From assembly GCA_037074705.1 (NCBI GenBank), contig CM073590.1:184606746-184670745 (forward strand): 64,000 nucleotides of DNA, given 5' to 3'. Positions 23,935 through 36,738 of this stretch are shown piece by piece. The notes beneath the pieces were generated by a model. The model did no database searches. It was not told the DNA's origin and was given only the letters and a program-made list of their open reading frames with translations. Every line of letters starts with the position of its first letter. The stretch's first letter is position 1. The position numbers were made by a program, and so were the translations under genes. Origin of the DNA: Zhengitettix transpicula. Lineage: Eukaryota; Arthropoda; Insecta; Orthoptera; Tetrigidae.

Positions 23935-25120
23935 TGGATTTAAGAGTTGGAACCAAGAGGCACAGTAGCTTATGCTGACGATATTGCATTCGTGGCACGG
24001 AACATGGAGGAACTCGAGGAAATGTTTAAGATATTGGAAGGGAAAAACCAAATCATGGGACTTATAATTAACGAAGAGAAAATAATTTTATGACCATGTT
24101 AGTTTATAAATATAGCTCGCGATATCTATCAAGACGTGTCAACGTACGATGCGTACGTGGGGATAGTCCGGAGCTCAGTTCAACACAAGTCTTTGTTTCG
24201 GCAACTGAAAACATTGGCCCAAGGAAATATAGTGTGATCAGTTCAGGATATGTTGTACACTAAAAACTCATCCACAAAAGTTAAAAAATGTTGAGTACAG
24301 GATGTGATAAAAAGACTTTGCTGCTATCTAAATGCCAACTTCGTAACAATATAACGAATGTTTTTAAGAATGATAGTGCGTAGCTACAAGAGGAAGCTCC
24401 TACTGGACTACAATGCACCCCTCCATCTACTCCTTTCTTCTACTGCTCATCTGACAGGATTTGCTATACCTCTCAGGCTGTATAGTAGATGGGGTTAAAA
24501 TATAATGCCGGGACAATACAAAATTGAAAATGAAAATAATTTACGTCTGATAGAAAATAATGAATAAGAAAGATAACCAATACAGACAAAAAAAAGGTAA
24601 TATAAATACCACACAACGTTTCTGGGATCCTCCAGTGCAGTTGTGTTTCTCTAGGCTCTTCTTAGCACCTGACGAAAGGAACAAATGTCAACTGTTTTAA
24701 CTATCGGGGAACTGGCCTGAATAATGAAATGAGATATACTGAAATATAACTCACATCCAAGGGACAAAACTGAATCTTCGTAAGACACTTATTAGAAGAA
24801 TTTATGGATCTATAAAAGTGTGAACGATGGAAGGAAGAAGTTGTAGTGAAATTTAAATAATCCACAGAGGCGACGACACAGTGAGATGAAGCTCAGGTAG
24901 CCCACGTAGAGAGGATGAGCGAGGAAAGTTGCCAAAGAAACAGTTGCACGGGAAGATGTAAGGGAGGAGGAGACGAAGATAATATGCATACAGGACTTGG
25001 AAAAGGGCCCAAGGATAAAGGCGTAGAGCCGGGAAGAATGGAATGGCGCCTAAAGAGAGACGAAAGCCCACCTGTGGCTGTAGCACCAAAAAATTAAGAA
25101 TGTAACGCACGTACACTCAG
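23935..25120 (+). pseudogene. LINE relic: reverse-transcriptase YADD block and ORF2 tail
   Basis: At 23,940-24,090 translation gives VAYADDIAFVARNMEEL followed by ILEGKNQIMGLIINEEK, the catalytic YADD box and the helix after it (usual GLxINxxKTK). After about 650 bp of unassigned sequence with a palindrome-type insertion near 24,590, the frames at 24,770-25,080 carry LIRRIYGSIK and HGKMYGRRR-like remnants. These resemble the arginine-rich C-terminus of RTE/CR1-type ORF2. Multiple stops and frameshifts make it dead. Confidence 0.6.
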
Positions 25121-27824
25121 AATTGTCATGTTTATCGAAGTTGACAATTATGTTTGTTTCTGTTTCCTTCTGTTGTCCGCTAATTTCATTTATTTAACCC
25201 AAGTAGAGAAAACTACAAAGAGATTAGTGTCGTTTCGTTCTGTAATGGTTACTCATGAAGAGCAATTCTGTGAGTGTTGTTTGAGAAGGGTTGTGGGGTA
25301 GGGGACCTGAAGGTCGATACAGGCTAAACGAGGACTAAGTAGGAGGCAATTTTCAGCGCGACCACTTTGGCCAGATCTCCTGCCTGCTCTGGATCGAGGT
25401 GAGTCCATCACACACTACACTCTCACGTCTCCCCGGTCTAACAAACCGTCTTCTTAAGACGAGCAAAAGTTTTTCAGAAATTTTAACTTGAACGAGGTCT
25501 TGCAATACACGTTAAAAAGTTTCAAAGCAAATAACAGTTTCAATGATACTTCAAGGTGACCGAAACACCCAACGTCATCGACGATACTTGAGGAAAAGAT
25601 TTACACTGCCTTCGGAAATTCTCGGAAGGGAACCTTGAATTCTTCTAGGAAGAAACTAGTCTCCTGACTGGACTCCTGCGTGACGTATTTTATTGCGAGA
25701 TGATGTCCTTGAATAGTGCCTTTAAGAGGGAACCATACGATTCGGGGTGAATTTGTACGACGTTCTAAACATGAAGTATATTAATGGCTTTTGCGTTGAG
25801 AAAAATCTTTCAATTCAGCAAAACCTTAATATGTGAAAAAGTGCGCGGAAATCGGTCATTTCTCTGCACTCATGAGGGAAATCGTTAGGATAATTTTTGT
25901 GCACAGATTGACTATTACATTACGACGACATCGATTTATTATGCAAAGTTTCTTCGCTTCAGATGGCGTGGCTACTACGGCATAGCCTCGAAATAATCAT
26001 TTTTCGTTATACGATATGCATTTTTCGTAATGATTGTGTCTATTTTATTCTTCTTTTCGACATCCCCACACGATTTTCTGGAAACTCATTCGATTCCTTG
26101 AACAATATTAACATAAAAATAATGTTTACAAAATAAAAATTAAAAGAAAAGAAATTGTTATACAATTTTAAAATAACTTCTGAAAATAACCAAATAAACT
26201 GGGTATGAATATAAACGGTCCCAAAAACGATAGTAATTATTTGCTCAGCTTCTGCTCAAGACGCTTAGACGCGTTCATTGATTTCGACATGGAATTTTCC
26301 AGTTTGTCGATAAGATGAGAGGAATAGTGACATCAGCCAATTCACTTACCCAATGGAGATAAATAAGATTTTCTTGATTTTCTGTTCTGCTTACGTCACT
26401 CCACTCAGCCGCTCGTAGATTCTTATGCATAAATCGCATATTTATTAACTTGTGTGATAAGATCACAAAATGAATGAATATTATATCACACTCACAAATA
26501 CTTATTAACACAAAATAACAGATTTAACTATGGAATTTGAGTATTTATAACACAATTTTCTTTTACACTATTAGGCGCTAGCAGTTTCACTGCAAATAAT
26601 TTTATGTAACCATAAAAGTTGTAAAATGAATTTACACAAAAAAATATACACTTTATCCGGCATTAAAATTACTACTGAATTTTTTTTTACAGATCTCTCT
26701 TTCATCGGGATATCGTGGTCGAATTTTGCCACTTCCACACAGAGATTTCGAAATATTACTGCATATAATCGAGATTGATAAAGGTATTTATCAGAAAAGT
26801 TTATGATTTTGAACTTGAATCGGTAATTCTGACGTTCTCGACTCAATATGAAATATACTGCCCCCGAAAACAGTAACTTGAAGCTGTTTCCAACACGCAG
26901 CTCCCGGGTAACGAGCCCCCACGTTGTTCTCGCCCCGTGCGAGTTATTGCGTAGACGCCTCCACTTCCCTGTTTCGTGCACTAGCAGCTCTTTCGGTTTC
27001 CAACCAACGACTTTGAAATAACTTTGGGATTGTTATTCTTCTCGATGTAATCTGATAAATGCGACGTTTAAAACAATTTCACAGCACAATCCGGTCGGCC
27101 ACAACGAGCGTGATCTAGCGCGCTCAAACGTCCTTCGTAGAGAACTTCGTCTCGTCCTCAACTCGAGTGAGTTCCAAGATTCTGTAGAATTTGCCAAACA
27201 AACAATTTCTATCAAATTGTGGCATCGAATAATCGTCCGATAAAACTGTCTGTTTCACACAACGTAAAATTTAGTCGTGGCGGCCAGAAAACGATGTTAC
27301 GCTGTCATTATTACCTGTTGTTTTGAATTGTCGTCAAACAATATCTAACCATTAATTCTTACAATGTTAACAAAATTTTACAAATTAATCGAAAATACAA
27401 AGATAATTCCAAATATAAGGTAAATTATTCGTATCAGTGATACCTGCTCATTACACAGCTTCCATCGCGTTTCCACTCCACTGTGTCCCTTACGGGCTTA
27501 CCTTCCTTTTGCTTTTGTTTTTCAAGGTGGTCCAAGTGCGCGGGGCTTTCCCTGATACCTAGCTTGCAACAAACTAATAAGGCAAGAAGATGAATGTCCA
27601 TATTTTCACTCACAGGAATTTCCTCTTTTTCCAATTGTCGACTCACATTAACTGGTGTCGTCTGATTTCATTTTAAACAAACTTTTATTAATTACGCTGG
27701 AAAACGTGTGTCCACCAGTTTTGGAAAACCATTTTCCTTTCTGAATTAGCTACGTATTTATTTAATTTTCTTCTGGTTTTTTTGGAGAAATTTCAATTCC
27801 GCGAACGGTATGTTTTATTATTTA
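25121..27824. other. Unassigned DNA
   Basis: No exon can be supported. The stretch 26,880-27,250 is less AT-rich, with several CG dinucleotides, and could be a promoter or first exon. Both LRR genes need 5' UTR exons somewhere between their coding exons, but nothing in the sequence proves the link. Open frames of 60-136 residues here show no conserved motifs. Confidence 0.25.
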
Positions 27825-29279
27825 CTAGCTGGGTGCCCGGCGTTGCCCGAGATGTCATGTATCTATAACCATCCATAAGACTCCAATTTTGGTTACTTTT
27901 GCGCTATTTTTATGTAAAGCTCCTCGAACCCTATCCCTAAATGTGCTCACCTCCCATGCCGAAGGGGGATGAAGTCATTGACTAAATATCGGCCGTTTTT
28001 ACATGTTAGAAGATGACCACTCCCACAAATATGCGATAATGAAAAGGAATGTATTCCACGCAAAAATCGGCCGATTACATTGTCTGAAAATTTATTCCCC
28101 CGCCCAACACCTCCCAAACCCGTCGCTTAACCAAGGTTGTCACAATTAGATTCAGCGACATTCATAGTCTCGGAATTGATTCGAATCTCGGTTGTTTTTG
28201 CGGGATTTTATTTAACGTACCTCCACCCCACCCATAAGCTTGCTCCCCTCACAGGGGTTAAATTATACACAAACAACATCGTTATAAATACTATCAAAGT
28301 AATTAACCCCAGGAAATAATTATCGCAAATATCGACCGTTTAACATGTTTGAAATTTTTCACCCCCGACCACTCCCGCTTCGGGGACTTAAACGGTCAAG
28401 TTTAATGTGATAATTAAACTCAGTGACAATCCTGATAGTTTCTGGTTTATTTTTATATAATGCTACTTCCACGCCAACCCTTAAGGGTGCACCCTTCCGA
28501 GTCCGAAAAGAGGTTGAAATTATACACAGAGAACATGTAGGGAAATTTTATTAATCTAATTCATCCCGAAATATATTTAATTGACGAAAAAAACAGCCGG
28601 TCAACTCATCCCAACCCAGCCGATACCCGCGCGTTGTCCAGATTGTCATAAATAAATTCAGCGACATCCATTACCTTCGATTTGACTCGAATCTCGGTTG
28701 TTTTCCCGTTATTTTCAAGGAAATTAATTAAACTCAGTGACAATCCCGATAGTTTCTGGTTTCTTTTTATGTAATGCTACTTCACGCCCACCCTTAAGGG
28801 TACACCCTTATGAGTCCGAAAGGGGTTGAAATTATACACAGAGAACATGTAGGGAAATTTTATTAATGTAATTGGCAGTTTTAGAATAATAGAAAATTCT
28901 CACCCCCAGCCCTAAGCAAGCTCACCACTAATGTCTAAAGGGATTTATATTTTCAACAACATCCGTTGAAATAGTATTCACGTAATTCTCCTCCAAGAAC
29001 GCGCAAGAACTGACTATTTATCTTCCCTTCCAACCCCCACCCTTTCGGGTTAAATGGGCAATTAAAAATATTTATCCGAAGTAAACTCACTGAGATCCAT
29101 AACCTTCGATTTCACTCCAAACTCGGTTGTATTCGCGTTTCCTGGTCGTAAAGAACCCGTGTACGAAATTTGGTGAAATTTGCTCTACCGGTATAGATTT
29201 GTATAACGAACATACAAATATACAAACAAACAAACAAACAAACATACAAACATACATACACTCTTTTTTATTTATAAGA
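27825..29279 (-). mobile_element. Complete non-autonomous Helitron-like element (~1.46 kb)
   Basis: On the minus strand it starts TCTTATAAATAAAAAAGAG next to A and a (TGTTTGTTTG)-type repeat. It ends with the GC palindrome CGGGCAACGCCGGGCACC followed by AGCTAG and a host T. Inside are four or five diverged modules carrying GTTGAAATTATACAC, AACATGT and ACTCGAATCTCGGTTG. TC start, CTAG end and insertion between A and T without duplication are Helitron hallmarks. It has no Rep/helicase coding sequence, so movement would require an autonomous partner. Confidence 0.7.
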
Positions 29280-29283
29280 TAAG

Positions 29284-29335
29284 ACTAGCTGGGTGCCCGG
29301 CGTTTCCCGTGTACTTATTTATGTAACACTTACTT
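29284..29335 (-). mobile_element. Second Helitron-like 3' terminus adjoining the first
   Basis: CTAGCTGGGTGCCCGGCGTT recurs four bases after the 5' end of the preceding element. A second copy in the same orientation therefore sits immediately next to it, represented only by its 3' terminal palindrome. Confidence 0.5.
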
Positions 29336-30978
29336 TCCACCGATAGTGCATTAATTTAAAGGCAATAACATACATTGAATTTTATTTAATCAATACCAAT
29401 AAACATACTTACAAATTTCTTTACGAATCGAATACTTAAATATACTCCTTCAGTTTTGCAGGATATAATTTTTTTTCAGCCATTACGAAAGGTTAAATTG
29501 ATGAAATTGTCAGCTAGATTCACAATGTAAACAAATAGTCGCCATATTACGGTCACTAATATGACACGATAATTAACTTATATTTTCCGCGAGGTTCGTA
29601 AAGTATTTCGTATTGGTTTTTATTATCACTTGATGGAGTATTTCTGGATAAAATTATATATTTTATTGAATGAAAATATTTATGCTTTATTTCATTACGG
29701 GAAAATGAACTAATTAATTTTGTTCGTCGCGTAGCAACGTCGCTCTCTCGCGTGACGTCACGGTCTCTTGGCGCGCAGGAATTTAACACAAAATGATCAC
29801 ATTTTCCAATTATAATTCTTTCCACCTTTATGCTATGGGTTTGTCACCCCCACAGTACCGGTTCTCGATTTTGGCAGAATACGTATGCCAATTTTTGTTG
29901 CATTCTGTCCACGCGATAAAATTACGTGGAGTCACAATATGACGTATTTGTTGTTTGGAATTGACGAACCGATAAGAAGCTGATACTCGTTCTGGAAAGG
30001 ACAGAGAAATTTTTGAGGGATGATTTGTGATATTAATCTCACTGGGCATGCAGAAGCTTTTATTATATTCTATCTGAATCTACGAATAACAACGTTACTT
30101 TTTTTTTCTCTGTATTATTTGGCTGAGCTCCGTCGGTTTGCAAACCTGGGTCGTTCCGAAAATATATCTGCAATAACTCATTTCGTTAAGAAGTTTATGA
30201 ATTTATTTAATGCAAACGGTCGAAATGTCAGCTAAAATAACTGAAATTATGTTTGGGCAATCTTGCGCCTTACCTTGACATCAATGAGGTGAAGTTTCGT
30301 CTATTATTTGAGTGTAACGTGTGAGGTGCAATACATCATAATGGCGTCACTAATGATATACTAGTTATGTAAAATGTTGTGACATCATTGTGATTTCCTC
30401 TTGTTTCATTCTGTTTGTGTTGCAGATGAGTACAACTTTAAAAAGAGGCGAACGGTCTTCTTTCGACAAATTTCACGCGGAAAAAAATTCTAAGCAAACT
30501 TGATTGAATATTCAATTATTTTCTATATATTTAATTTTGAAATATTTCTGTCAAAGAGCGTTTTTCTTGTCCCAATATTCTACCCATATATTTCATTCCT
30601 CAACCCAGAAATATTCTTATTAAATTATTAATATGAAAAAATTGAAAAATAAGATATTTTGTTATGTATAAATTGTTTCACTACAACTATCGCAATCCAT
30701 TCCTGCTGCTTTTTATTTTCGTGTTATTTTCAAGAACGAAGCTGCCGGCAGGGTATCTTAATAAAAATTCATGGCTCGCCCCCTCGACAGATTGTATTGT
30801 TGTTTGCAACAAAGGAAGGGAGGGTCTCTGTATTGCAAAATCCAATATGCCTATGTTAAAATTTATTAAAACTTGTGCGCGTTAACCGCAAAATTGTCCG
30901 ATCAAGTCACACACTAACCAATATTTTGTTTGTATGATAAAAATAGAATTTCTGTTTTATTGTTTAAATTGCTTTCAG
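29336..30978. other. Unassigned DNA upstream of the secreted LRR gene
   Basis: Probably includes 5' intron sequence of the LRR gene starting at 30,979. An acceptor-like GTGTTGCAG at about 30,417-30,425 may mark an untranslated exon, but no matching donor can be chosen with confidence. Confidence 0.25.
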
Positions 30979-31006
30979 GACCTCCTCAGGGGCGTCTTGC
31001 GTCAGA

Positions 31007-31750
31007 ATGAACGGGGCCTTGATTATCGTCCTGTGCTTCGCCGCCGGAGTTTCCGCTTCGTGCCCCGCGGGCTGCGAGTGTTCCCCGCCGGAGGTCCACT
31101 GTTCCCGGGCCGGTTTTACGTTATTCCCGGAAGGTCTGGATCCAGACACCACCTTTCTCGATGTCGGCCACAACAAACTGACGGCCATCGAGAACGAGGC
31201 GTTCAAGCGATTGGGTCTGGAGCACCTGACTAGCCTCATATTGGATAACAATACCATCTCGAGACTGGATCCTGGCGCGTTCAGCGGCCTGAAGGAACTG
31301 TCGCTGGTGCAGCTTTCCGGAAACAAGATCACGACTCTGCATCCGGCCACTTTCCGGAGCAACCCCGTGATCCGACATGTGGACATGACGGACAACCCTC
31401 TTCTGCTGTTCGACGTGGGTCCGATCCTGATAGCTCCGTCGCTGGAGTGGTTCGAACTGGATAACTGCAACATTACGCTCCTCCCTGAAGCGGGGTTCGT
31501 CCAGACCCCGAATCTGCGCTACCTCAACCTCAACAGCAACGCGCTGGATACGGTGCGCTTGGACACGTTCCGAAGTCTCAGCTACTTGCGCTACTTGAAG
31601 ATTGCGGGGAACCCCCTGCGCTGCGACTGCCACGTGAAGCCTCTGTGGACATGGGTCACGCAGCAGAAGATCAACGTCGAGGCTACCTGCATCTGGCCTA
31701 CTAACGAATCCTGGAACTTGCTCAACGCGACCGATTGCACTAAACAATAA
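31007..31750 (+). CDS. Secreted leucine-rich-repeat protein (247 aa)
   Basis: Predicted extracellular protein. A signal peptide (residues 1-18, hydrophobic ALIIVLCFAAGVSA) precedes an LRRNT cap (Cys 19, 23, 25, 32). About five leucine-rich repeats follow (residues ~46-198, for example LTSLILDNNTISRLDPGAF and LRYLNLNSNALDTV). An LRRCT cap has Cys 206, 208, 228 and 244 (CDCHVKPLWTWV). The protein stops right after the cap with no membrane segment or GPI-like tail. The whole coding region is one GC-rich exon beginning at 30,979 after the acceptor GCTTTCAG, with the ATG 28 nt into the exon, so a 5' UTR exon lies upstream. It shares domain order with the membrane-bound LRR protein at 8.5-9.7 kb on the other strand; the two may be distant paralogues. 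No orthologue can be named. Confidence 0.88.
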   Translation: MNGALIIVLCFAAGVSASCPAGCECSPPEVHCSRAGFTLFPEGLDPDTTFLDVGHNKLTAIENEAFKRLGLEHLTSLILDNNTISRLDPGAFSGLKELSLVQLSGNKITTLHPATFRSNPVIRHVDMTDNPLLLFDVGPILIAPSLEWFELDNCNITLLPEAGFVQTPNLRYLNLNSNALDTVRLDTFRSLSYLRYLKIAGNPLRCDCHVKPLWTWVTQQKINVEATCIWPTNESWNLLNATDCTKQ

Positions 31751-31771
31751 CCGCCACCACCCTTCTCTCAA

Positions 31772-31827
31772 AATAAATATTAATGTGTAATAATATTTGG
31801 TTAGTTGTAAATAATTTTATTGAATAA
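31772..31827 (+). terminator. Polyadenylation signals of the secreted LRR gene
   Basis: AATAAA occurs at 31,772-31,777 and again at 31,822-31,827, about 20 and 70 nt after the stop codon. Either would give a very short 3' UTR. Confidence 0.6.
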
Positions 31828-31995
31828 ATTCATATGTGTTTCTTTGAAACTGTCAATTCATGTTCTTCTGACATGCACTAATTCCGATCACAGTATTCGC
31901 TAAACGCCGCATTTTATGTCATTTGAACAGTTTTAATTAACCTACTACAACAGTATCAAATACCAACTACAAATAGCTGTTCTTAAGTTTACTAA

Positions 31996-34385
31996 TCTTA
32001 TCTTCTTCCCATGAATAAAGCAGTACTGTATGTATGTACGTATTTATATATATTTGTATGTCTCTATGTATATATATTTGTTTGTTCCTTGTACAAATCT
32101 ACACGGGTGGAGCACATTTCACCAAATTTCATACACGTGTTCTTTGCGACCAGGAGACAAACACTGTCGGGGTGAGACATGTCTACAACCCCCAGGAGCG
32201 GAGGTGGAGGGGGTTAAAAATTTCATACATGCTAAAACGGCCGATATTAGAGCCGGATAAATATTTTTCTGTGTCAAAGAGATTCGTAATGTTTCTACCG
32301 ATGTGATATGCGTATAATTTCAACCCTTAACAGCATGGGAAAGGGCACCCTTACGGGTGGGGGTGGAGATTTTTTACAGGAAAATAACGCGAATACAACC
32401 GAGATTGGAGTCAAACCCAACGTTATGGATGTCACTGAGTTTAATTATGACATTCAACTTGGCATTTAACCCCCATGGGTAGGGGTGGGCGTGGTGGAAA
32501 TTTTGGAACATGCAAACACGGCAGATATTTTCGTTGAATAAATATTTTTCAGAGTTAATTATATTTCTACTGATGTTGTTTGTGTATAATTTCAACCACC
32601 TTCAGCATGGAAGGGGAGCACCCTTAGAGGTAGGGTGCGTTTCATAAAATTAACGCAATACCAACCGAGATTTGAATCAAATCGGGGTTATGGATGTTTA
32701 TGAGACTATTTATGACAAACTGAGAAACTCACGGGAGTGGGTGGAAATTGGCGGGGATGAGAGGGTGTGGGCGAAGAAAGAAATTTTCAAACATGCTAAC
32801 CGGCTGATTTTTGCGTCGAATAAATATAATTCGGGGTCAATCGAATTCATAAAATTTCACTACATGTTCTCTGTATATAATTTCAACCTCTTTCAGGAAT
32901 GGGAGTGATGCACCTTTAAAGGTTGGGGTTGTAGTGGAATTACATGAAAATACGCAAATACATTTGAGTTTGGAGTCGAATCCGGGGTTATATTTGTCAC
33001 TGTAATTATGACATTAAACTTACAGTTTAACTCCTCCAAACGGGGGTGGACCGGGGTTGTAATTTTCAAACATGTTAAACAGCTGATATTTGCGTCGAAT
33101 AAATATTTTTCTGGTTCACTGAGATTCTTAAAATTTCTCTATATGTTACATATATTTAATATTAACCTGTTTCGGGATTGCGAGTGGAGCACCCTTATGG
33201 TAGGGGGTGGAGTTGTATTTATATAAAGATAACGCAAACACAATCCATATAGGACTCGAATCCAGGATTATGGTTGTCAGTGGGTTTAATTATGATATTT
33301 AAGTCCCCCAAGCGTGGATGGTTATGGGGTGGAAATTTTCATACATGCTAACACGGCTCATATTAGAGTCGGATAATTATTTTCAGGGTAAAAGTGACTA
33401 ATAGTGTTTGTACCAATGTATGTGAGTAAATTTTCAACCTTTTATACCAAGGGAAAGTACCACCCTTGGTGTGGGGGTGGAGGGAGTTACAAGAAAATAG
33501 CTCGAATACAACCGAGACTGGAGTCAAACCAAAAGTTATGGATAACGCTGAGTTAAATTATGACATTCATAAAGCAATTAACCTCCCAGGGACGGGGGTG
33601 GTCGGGGATGGAAATTGTTAAACATGTTAATCTACCGGATTTTACGGCGACTAAATTTTACGACGGCTTCAATGAGATTCATAAAATTTCTCTACGTATT
33701 ATCTGAGTATAATTTCAATACCTTTCCGGCTCAGCAGTAGAGCACCCTTAAGGGTGGTGGTACAAAAAGCTACAATAAAATAACGCTAAGACAACCGAGA
33801 TTGGAGTAAAATCCAAGTTTCTGAATGTCGCAGACTTTAATTATGATATTTAATTGGTCATCTATCCCACAAGGGAAGGGATGGACCGGGGATGAAAATT
33901 TGCTAACATGTTATACTGTCGATATTTGCGTGAAATAATTTTTTTTCAGGGTTAATTAGATTTATAGTACTTTTACCCATTTTATGTTTGTAAAATTTCA
34001 ACCTCTAGCGACATGAAAATAACACGAATAGACCAAAATTCGAATCAATTCTGGGGTTATGGATGTCGATGAGTTTCATTGAGACAGACTGAATAACGCG
34101 CGGTGGTGGGAGGGGGGGGGGAGGTCAAACGATGTAACCGGTCGATTTTTGCATGGATTTGTTTTTACCCACTTTAGCGGGGGTGGAAATTTTCAAACAT
34201 GTATTCGTTGAATTAAACTATTTCAGGGCCAATGTGTTCAACCCCCTTCAGAGTGGGAGGTGAATACATTTAGGGGTAGGGGTGGAGTTTTGTTACACAA
34301 AAATAACTCATAAGCTACCTAGATTGGAGTCAAAGCGGGGTTTATGGATGAACGACATCTCGGGCAGCGCCGGGCACCCAGCTAG
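31996..34385 (+). mobile_element. Large Helitron-like element (~2.4 kb) with about seven diverged modules
   Basis: Begins A|TCTTATCTTC and a TATGTATG-rich stretch, then ACAAATCTACACGGGTGG and CCAGGAGACAAACACTGTCG as in the 19.6-kb copy. About seven ~300-bp modules follow, each with an ACATGCTAA or ACATGTTAA box, GTCGAATAAATA, ATAATTTCAACC, AGCACCCTTA and TTGGAGTCAAA-type strings. It ends GGGCAGCGCCGGGCACCCAG then CTAG before T. No Rep/helicase coding remains. The internal tandem expansion relative to the 1.46-kb copy is notable. Confidence 0.65.
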
Positions 34386-34682
34386 TCTTCTTATAAGGCT
34401 AATTCAATAATTCCTACACAATATTTTTCATAGTTAATAATTTCTTCTTGTATTGAATTTAAACTACAAATCATTATATCAAAAAGTAACCAATCTACAA
34501 TTCAGTAAATATAATAAGCATGGAACCAAAAAAGTAAATCACACTAATCACGCTCGCATATATTTGAAGATTATAAAAGTAAAGGGTTATATGCCAATCC
34601 ACAACGTCTGTTTTTAAACACTTAAACATTCTGGGAAAAACACTCCAACAATCTTGCAGATGAAATATTATAATACCTAATG

Positions 34683-35947
34683 CTATATATATATAAAGGA
34701 ATGTCTGTATGTACCCTATGCGTCTAAGTCAGTCATCCGATTACAATGAAACTTTGTTGATCTGTTGTGCGCACCCCCCCCCCTCCCCTCCCCCGACGGT
34801 TTCAGTCGGCCTTTCCAAGTTTTAGGCAGCTTTCGAGGGGTGAAATTTAAAAACATGCAAAAACGGCCGATAATAGAGTCAATTAATTACTGTTCGGGGT
34901 CTATGTGATTAAGTGTTTCTATCCAGATGTTTTCAATTTATAATTTCAACCCATTAAAGCACCAATAAGGAGGGATGTTAGATAAAAATAAAGCAAAACA
35001 ACCGAGATTGGTCTCAAATCCAGGGTTATAGACGGCAATAAGTTTAATTCTGACATTCACAATGTCAGTTAAGTTGTAGTTCAGTCCCAGGTGTGGGGTA
35101 GGATGTGGTTGAATGGCCGTTACATAATAGTAATGAGTAAACAACGGAGACTGGTGTTGAATCTGGGGTTTATGGAAGTCACCAAGTTTAATTCTGACAT
35201 TTACCATACTGATCAATGTGTAGCTCAGCCTCTAGGAGGGGGGGAGGGGGTGAAACAAATTTACGTTTACAATCTTAAATGTGTAGACCAATTTCTACCA
35301 AACTTTACACACGTTACTCTCGATCCAGGAACAAATACCGAGAAATTAAGACTCACCTACTGACTGTAGGAGTGAGGGTGGAATTTAAAAACATTCCTAA
35401 ACAGCTATTATTACCGTCAAATAAAACGTTGTCTGGGTCGCTTTATTTGATAGTGTCATTCTAGAATTTTTAAGGGTCTAATTTCAACTTCAAAAGGCAA
35501 GGGAGGGAAGCACCCTTACCGTATGGGGCGTGGTGGAAGGGGTTTACCTAAAAAGTAATGAAATAACGACCGATTTAAGTGTCGATTCCGGGGCTATAGA
35601 AGTTACTGGGTAAATGATTGATTCTTTTAGGGTACCAGCTATATTTTGGTCTCTAGTTAAAGGTTGTAATTATTTATTCCTTTAAGGTACCAGGAGTTAG
35701 CGAATATTTTTTACTGTTTTAATTCGTCGATATTTTTAGACACTTTCATGTAGTAGGAGAACTTCTGAACACCGTCAGTCATCCTCGTGGTTTATTTGTA
35801 GTTAAATGACGAAGTGTTAGGTCGGGGAGGGGAATTTAAATGCTCCAAACACTGACGTTATTGATGTTGGTTAAATAAAATGTTTAGCAAGAGGTTAGTC
35901 TGGAATTCATTTCTTCTCCGGGCTAATTTACGTAAATACGCAGCTAG
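34683..35947 (+). mobile_element. Helitron-like element, second subfamily
   Basis: Begins near ATATATATAAAGGAATGTCTG and ends TACGCAGCTAG. It parallels the element at 48.6-49.7 kb: AAAAACATGCAAAAACGGCC, TAAGTGTTTCTATCCA and TCATCCTCGTGGTTTATTTG recur there with small changes. Modules resembling the first subfamily are embedded. The 5' boundary is approximate. Confidence 0.5.
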
Positions 35948-35954
35948 ACATTTA

Positions 35955-36470
35955 TAAAAGCTAGTAACATCAATGGCCTCATGACATTTCCTTGTGGCAC
36001 ACCCGAAGTTAATTTTACTGTCTCCGAGAGTTTATTATTTACCCTCGCTTTAATATTTCTTTCGGTCTCCGTCTTCCGGGTCGCCAGAAGTATTTATTTT
36101 AATTTCGAACAGACGTGTTACGTACATTATCATGTCTCCTCCGCCCAATTTGAGAATCTCTCCATGTAAAAAGACCAGTCCTACTGTTTTTCGATCTTTC
36201 AATCTCCGGATGTTTGCATACGCTATATGCTTTAATTTCGAAACGGGCCAAGTTTTACCCTGGAGAAAACAGCCAGGGTTGTCAATTCCATGAATACCGT
36301 GTTAAAATATTCCGAGAATTTTTAAGCTTTACTTACGCCTCCACAATTAAATTGTCGTTTTCATCCCTTAATGAAGGTGGCATCCTGATTTCCTATTCGA
36401 CACCTAATATACTTGACCCATTAGTTTCTTCTGTAATAGAACATTTCAGTATAATCTAGTTTTTCCAAAT
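35955..36470 (-). pseudogene. Decayed LINE reverse-transcriptase fragment
   Basis: Minus-strand frames give EILKLGGGDMIMYVTRLF (the helix preceding the first RT block, usually LLKYGGxxLxxxLTxLF) followed by NNKLSETVKLTSGVPQGNV and a degraded LGPLL region. The frames are interrupted and the catalytic FADD box is absent. The orientation is opposite to the LINE relics to the left. Confidence 0.5.
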
Positions 36471-36738
36471 GTTCTCGAGCACTATCTCATAAAATACAGA
36501 GGCAAAACCTCTTTTGCAAGCCTCAATTTCTTGGCTACAACAATTGTACGATAACTGTAAAAGTGACAGCTAAAGGTGAATTATGAACACTGTTCGATCA
36601 GGATGCCTAACTCCGATTACGTGCAAGTAACTTCTCAGAGAGAGACTCATCATAAATTTATCATTTTCTGTACGATTCACTAATAAAAATATTAGATTTT
36701 AGTACCAATTAACATTCGACTACTACTGAATGGAAGAC

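Noticed and set aside
26571..27215. 136- and 60-residue minus-strand frames
   Set aside because: No conserved domain, no splice or start context; kept only as a region note.
27434..27646. 70-residue lysine/glutamate-rich frame on the minus strand
   Set aside because: Length is within chance expectation and no similarity to a known family can be seen.
31121..31771. Minus-strand frames of 169-216 residues over the secreted LRR exon
   Set aside because: Shadow frames of a GC-rich coding exon; the plus-strand frame has signal peptide, caps and repeats.
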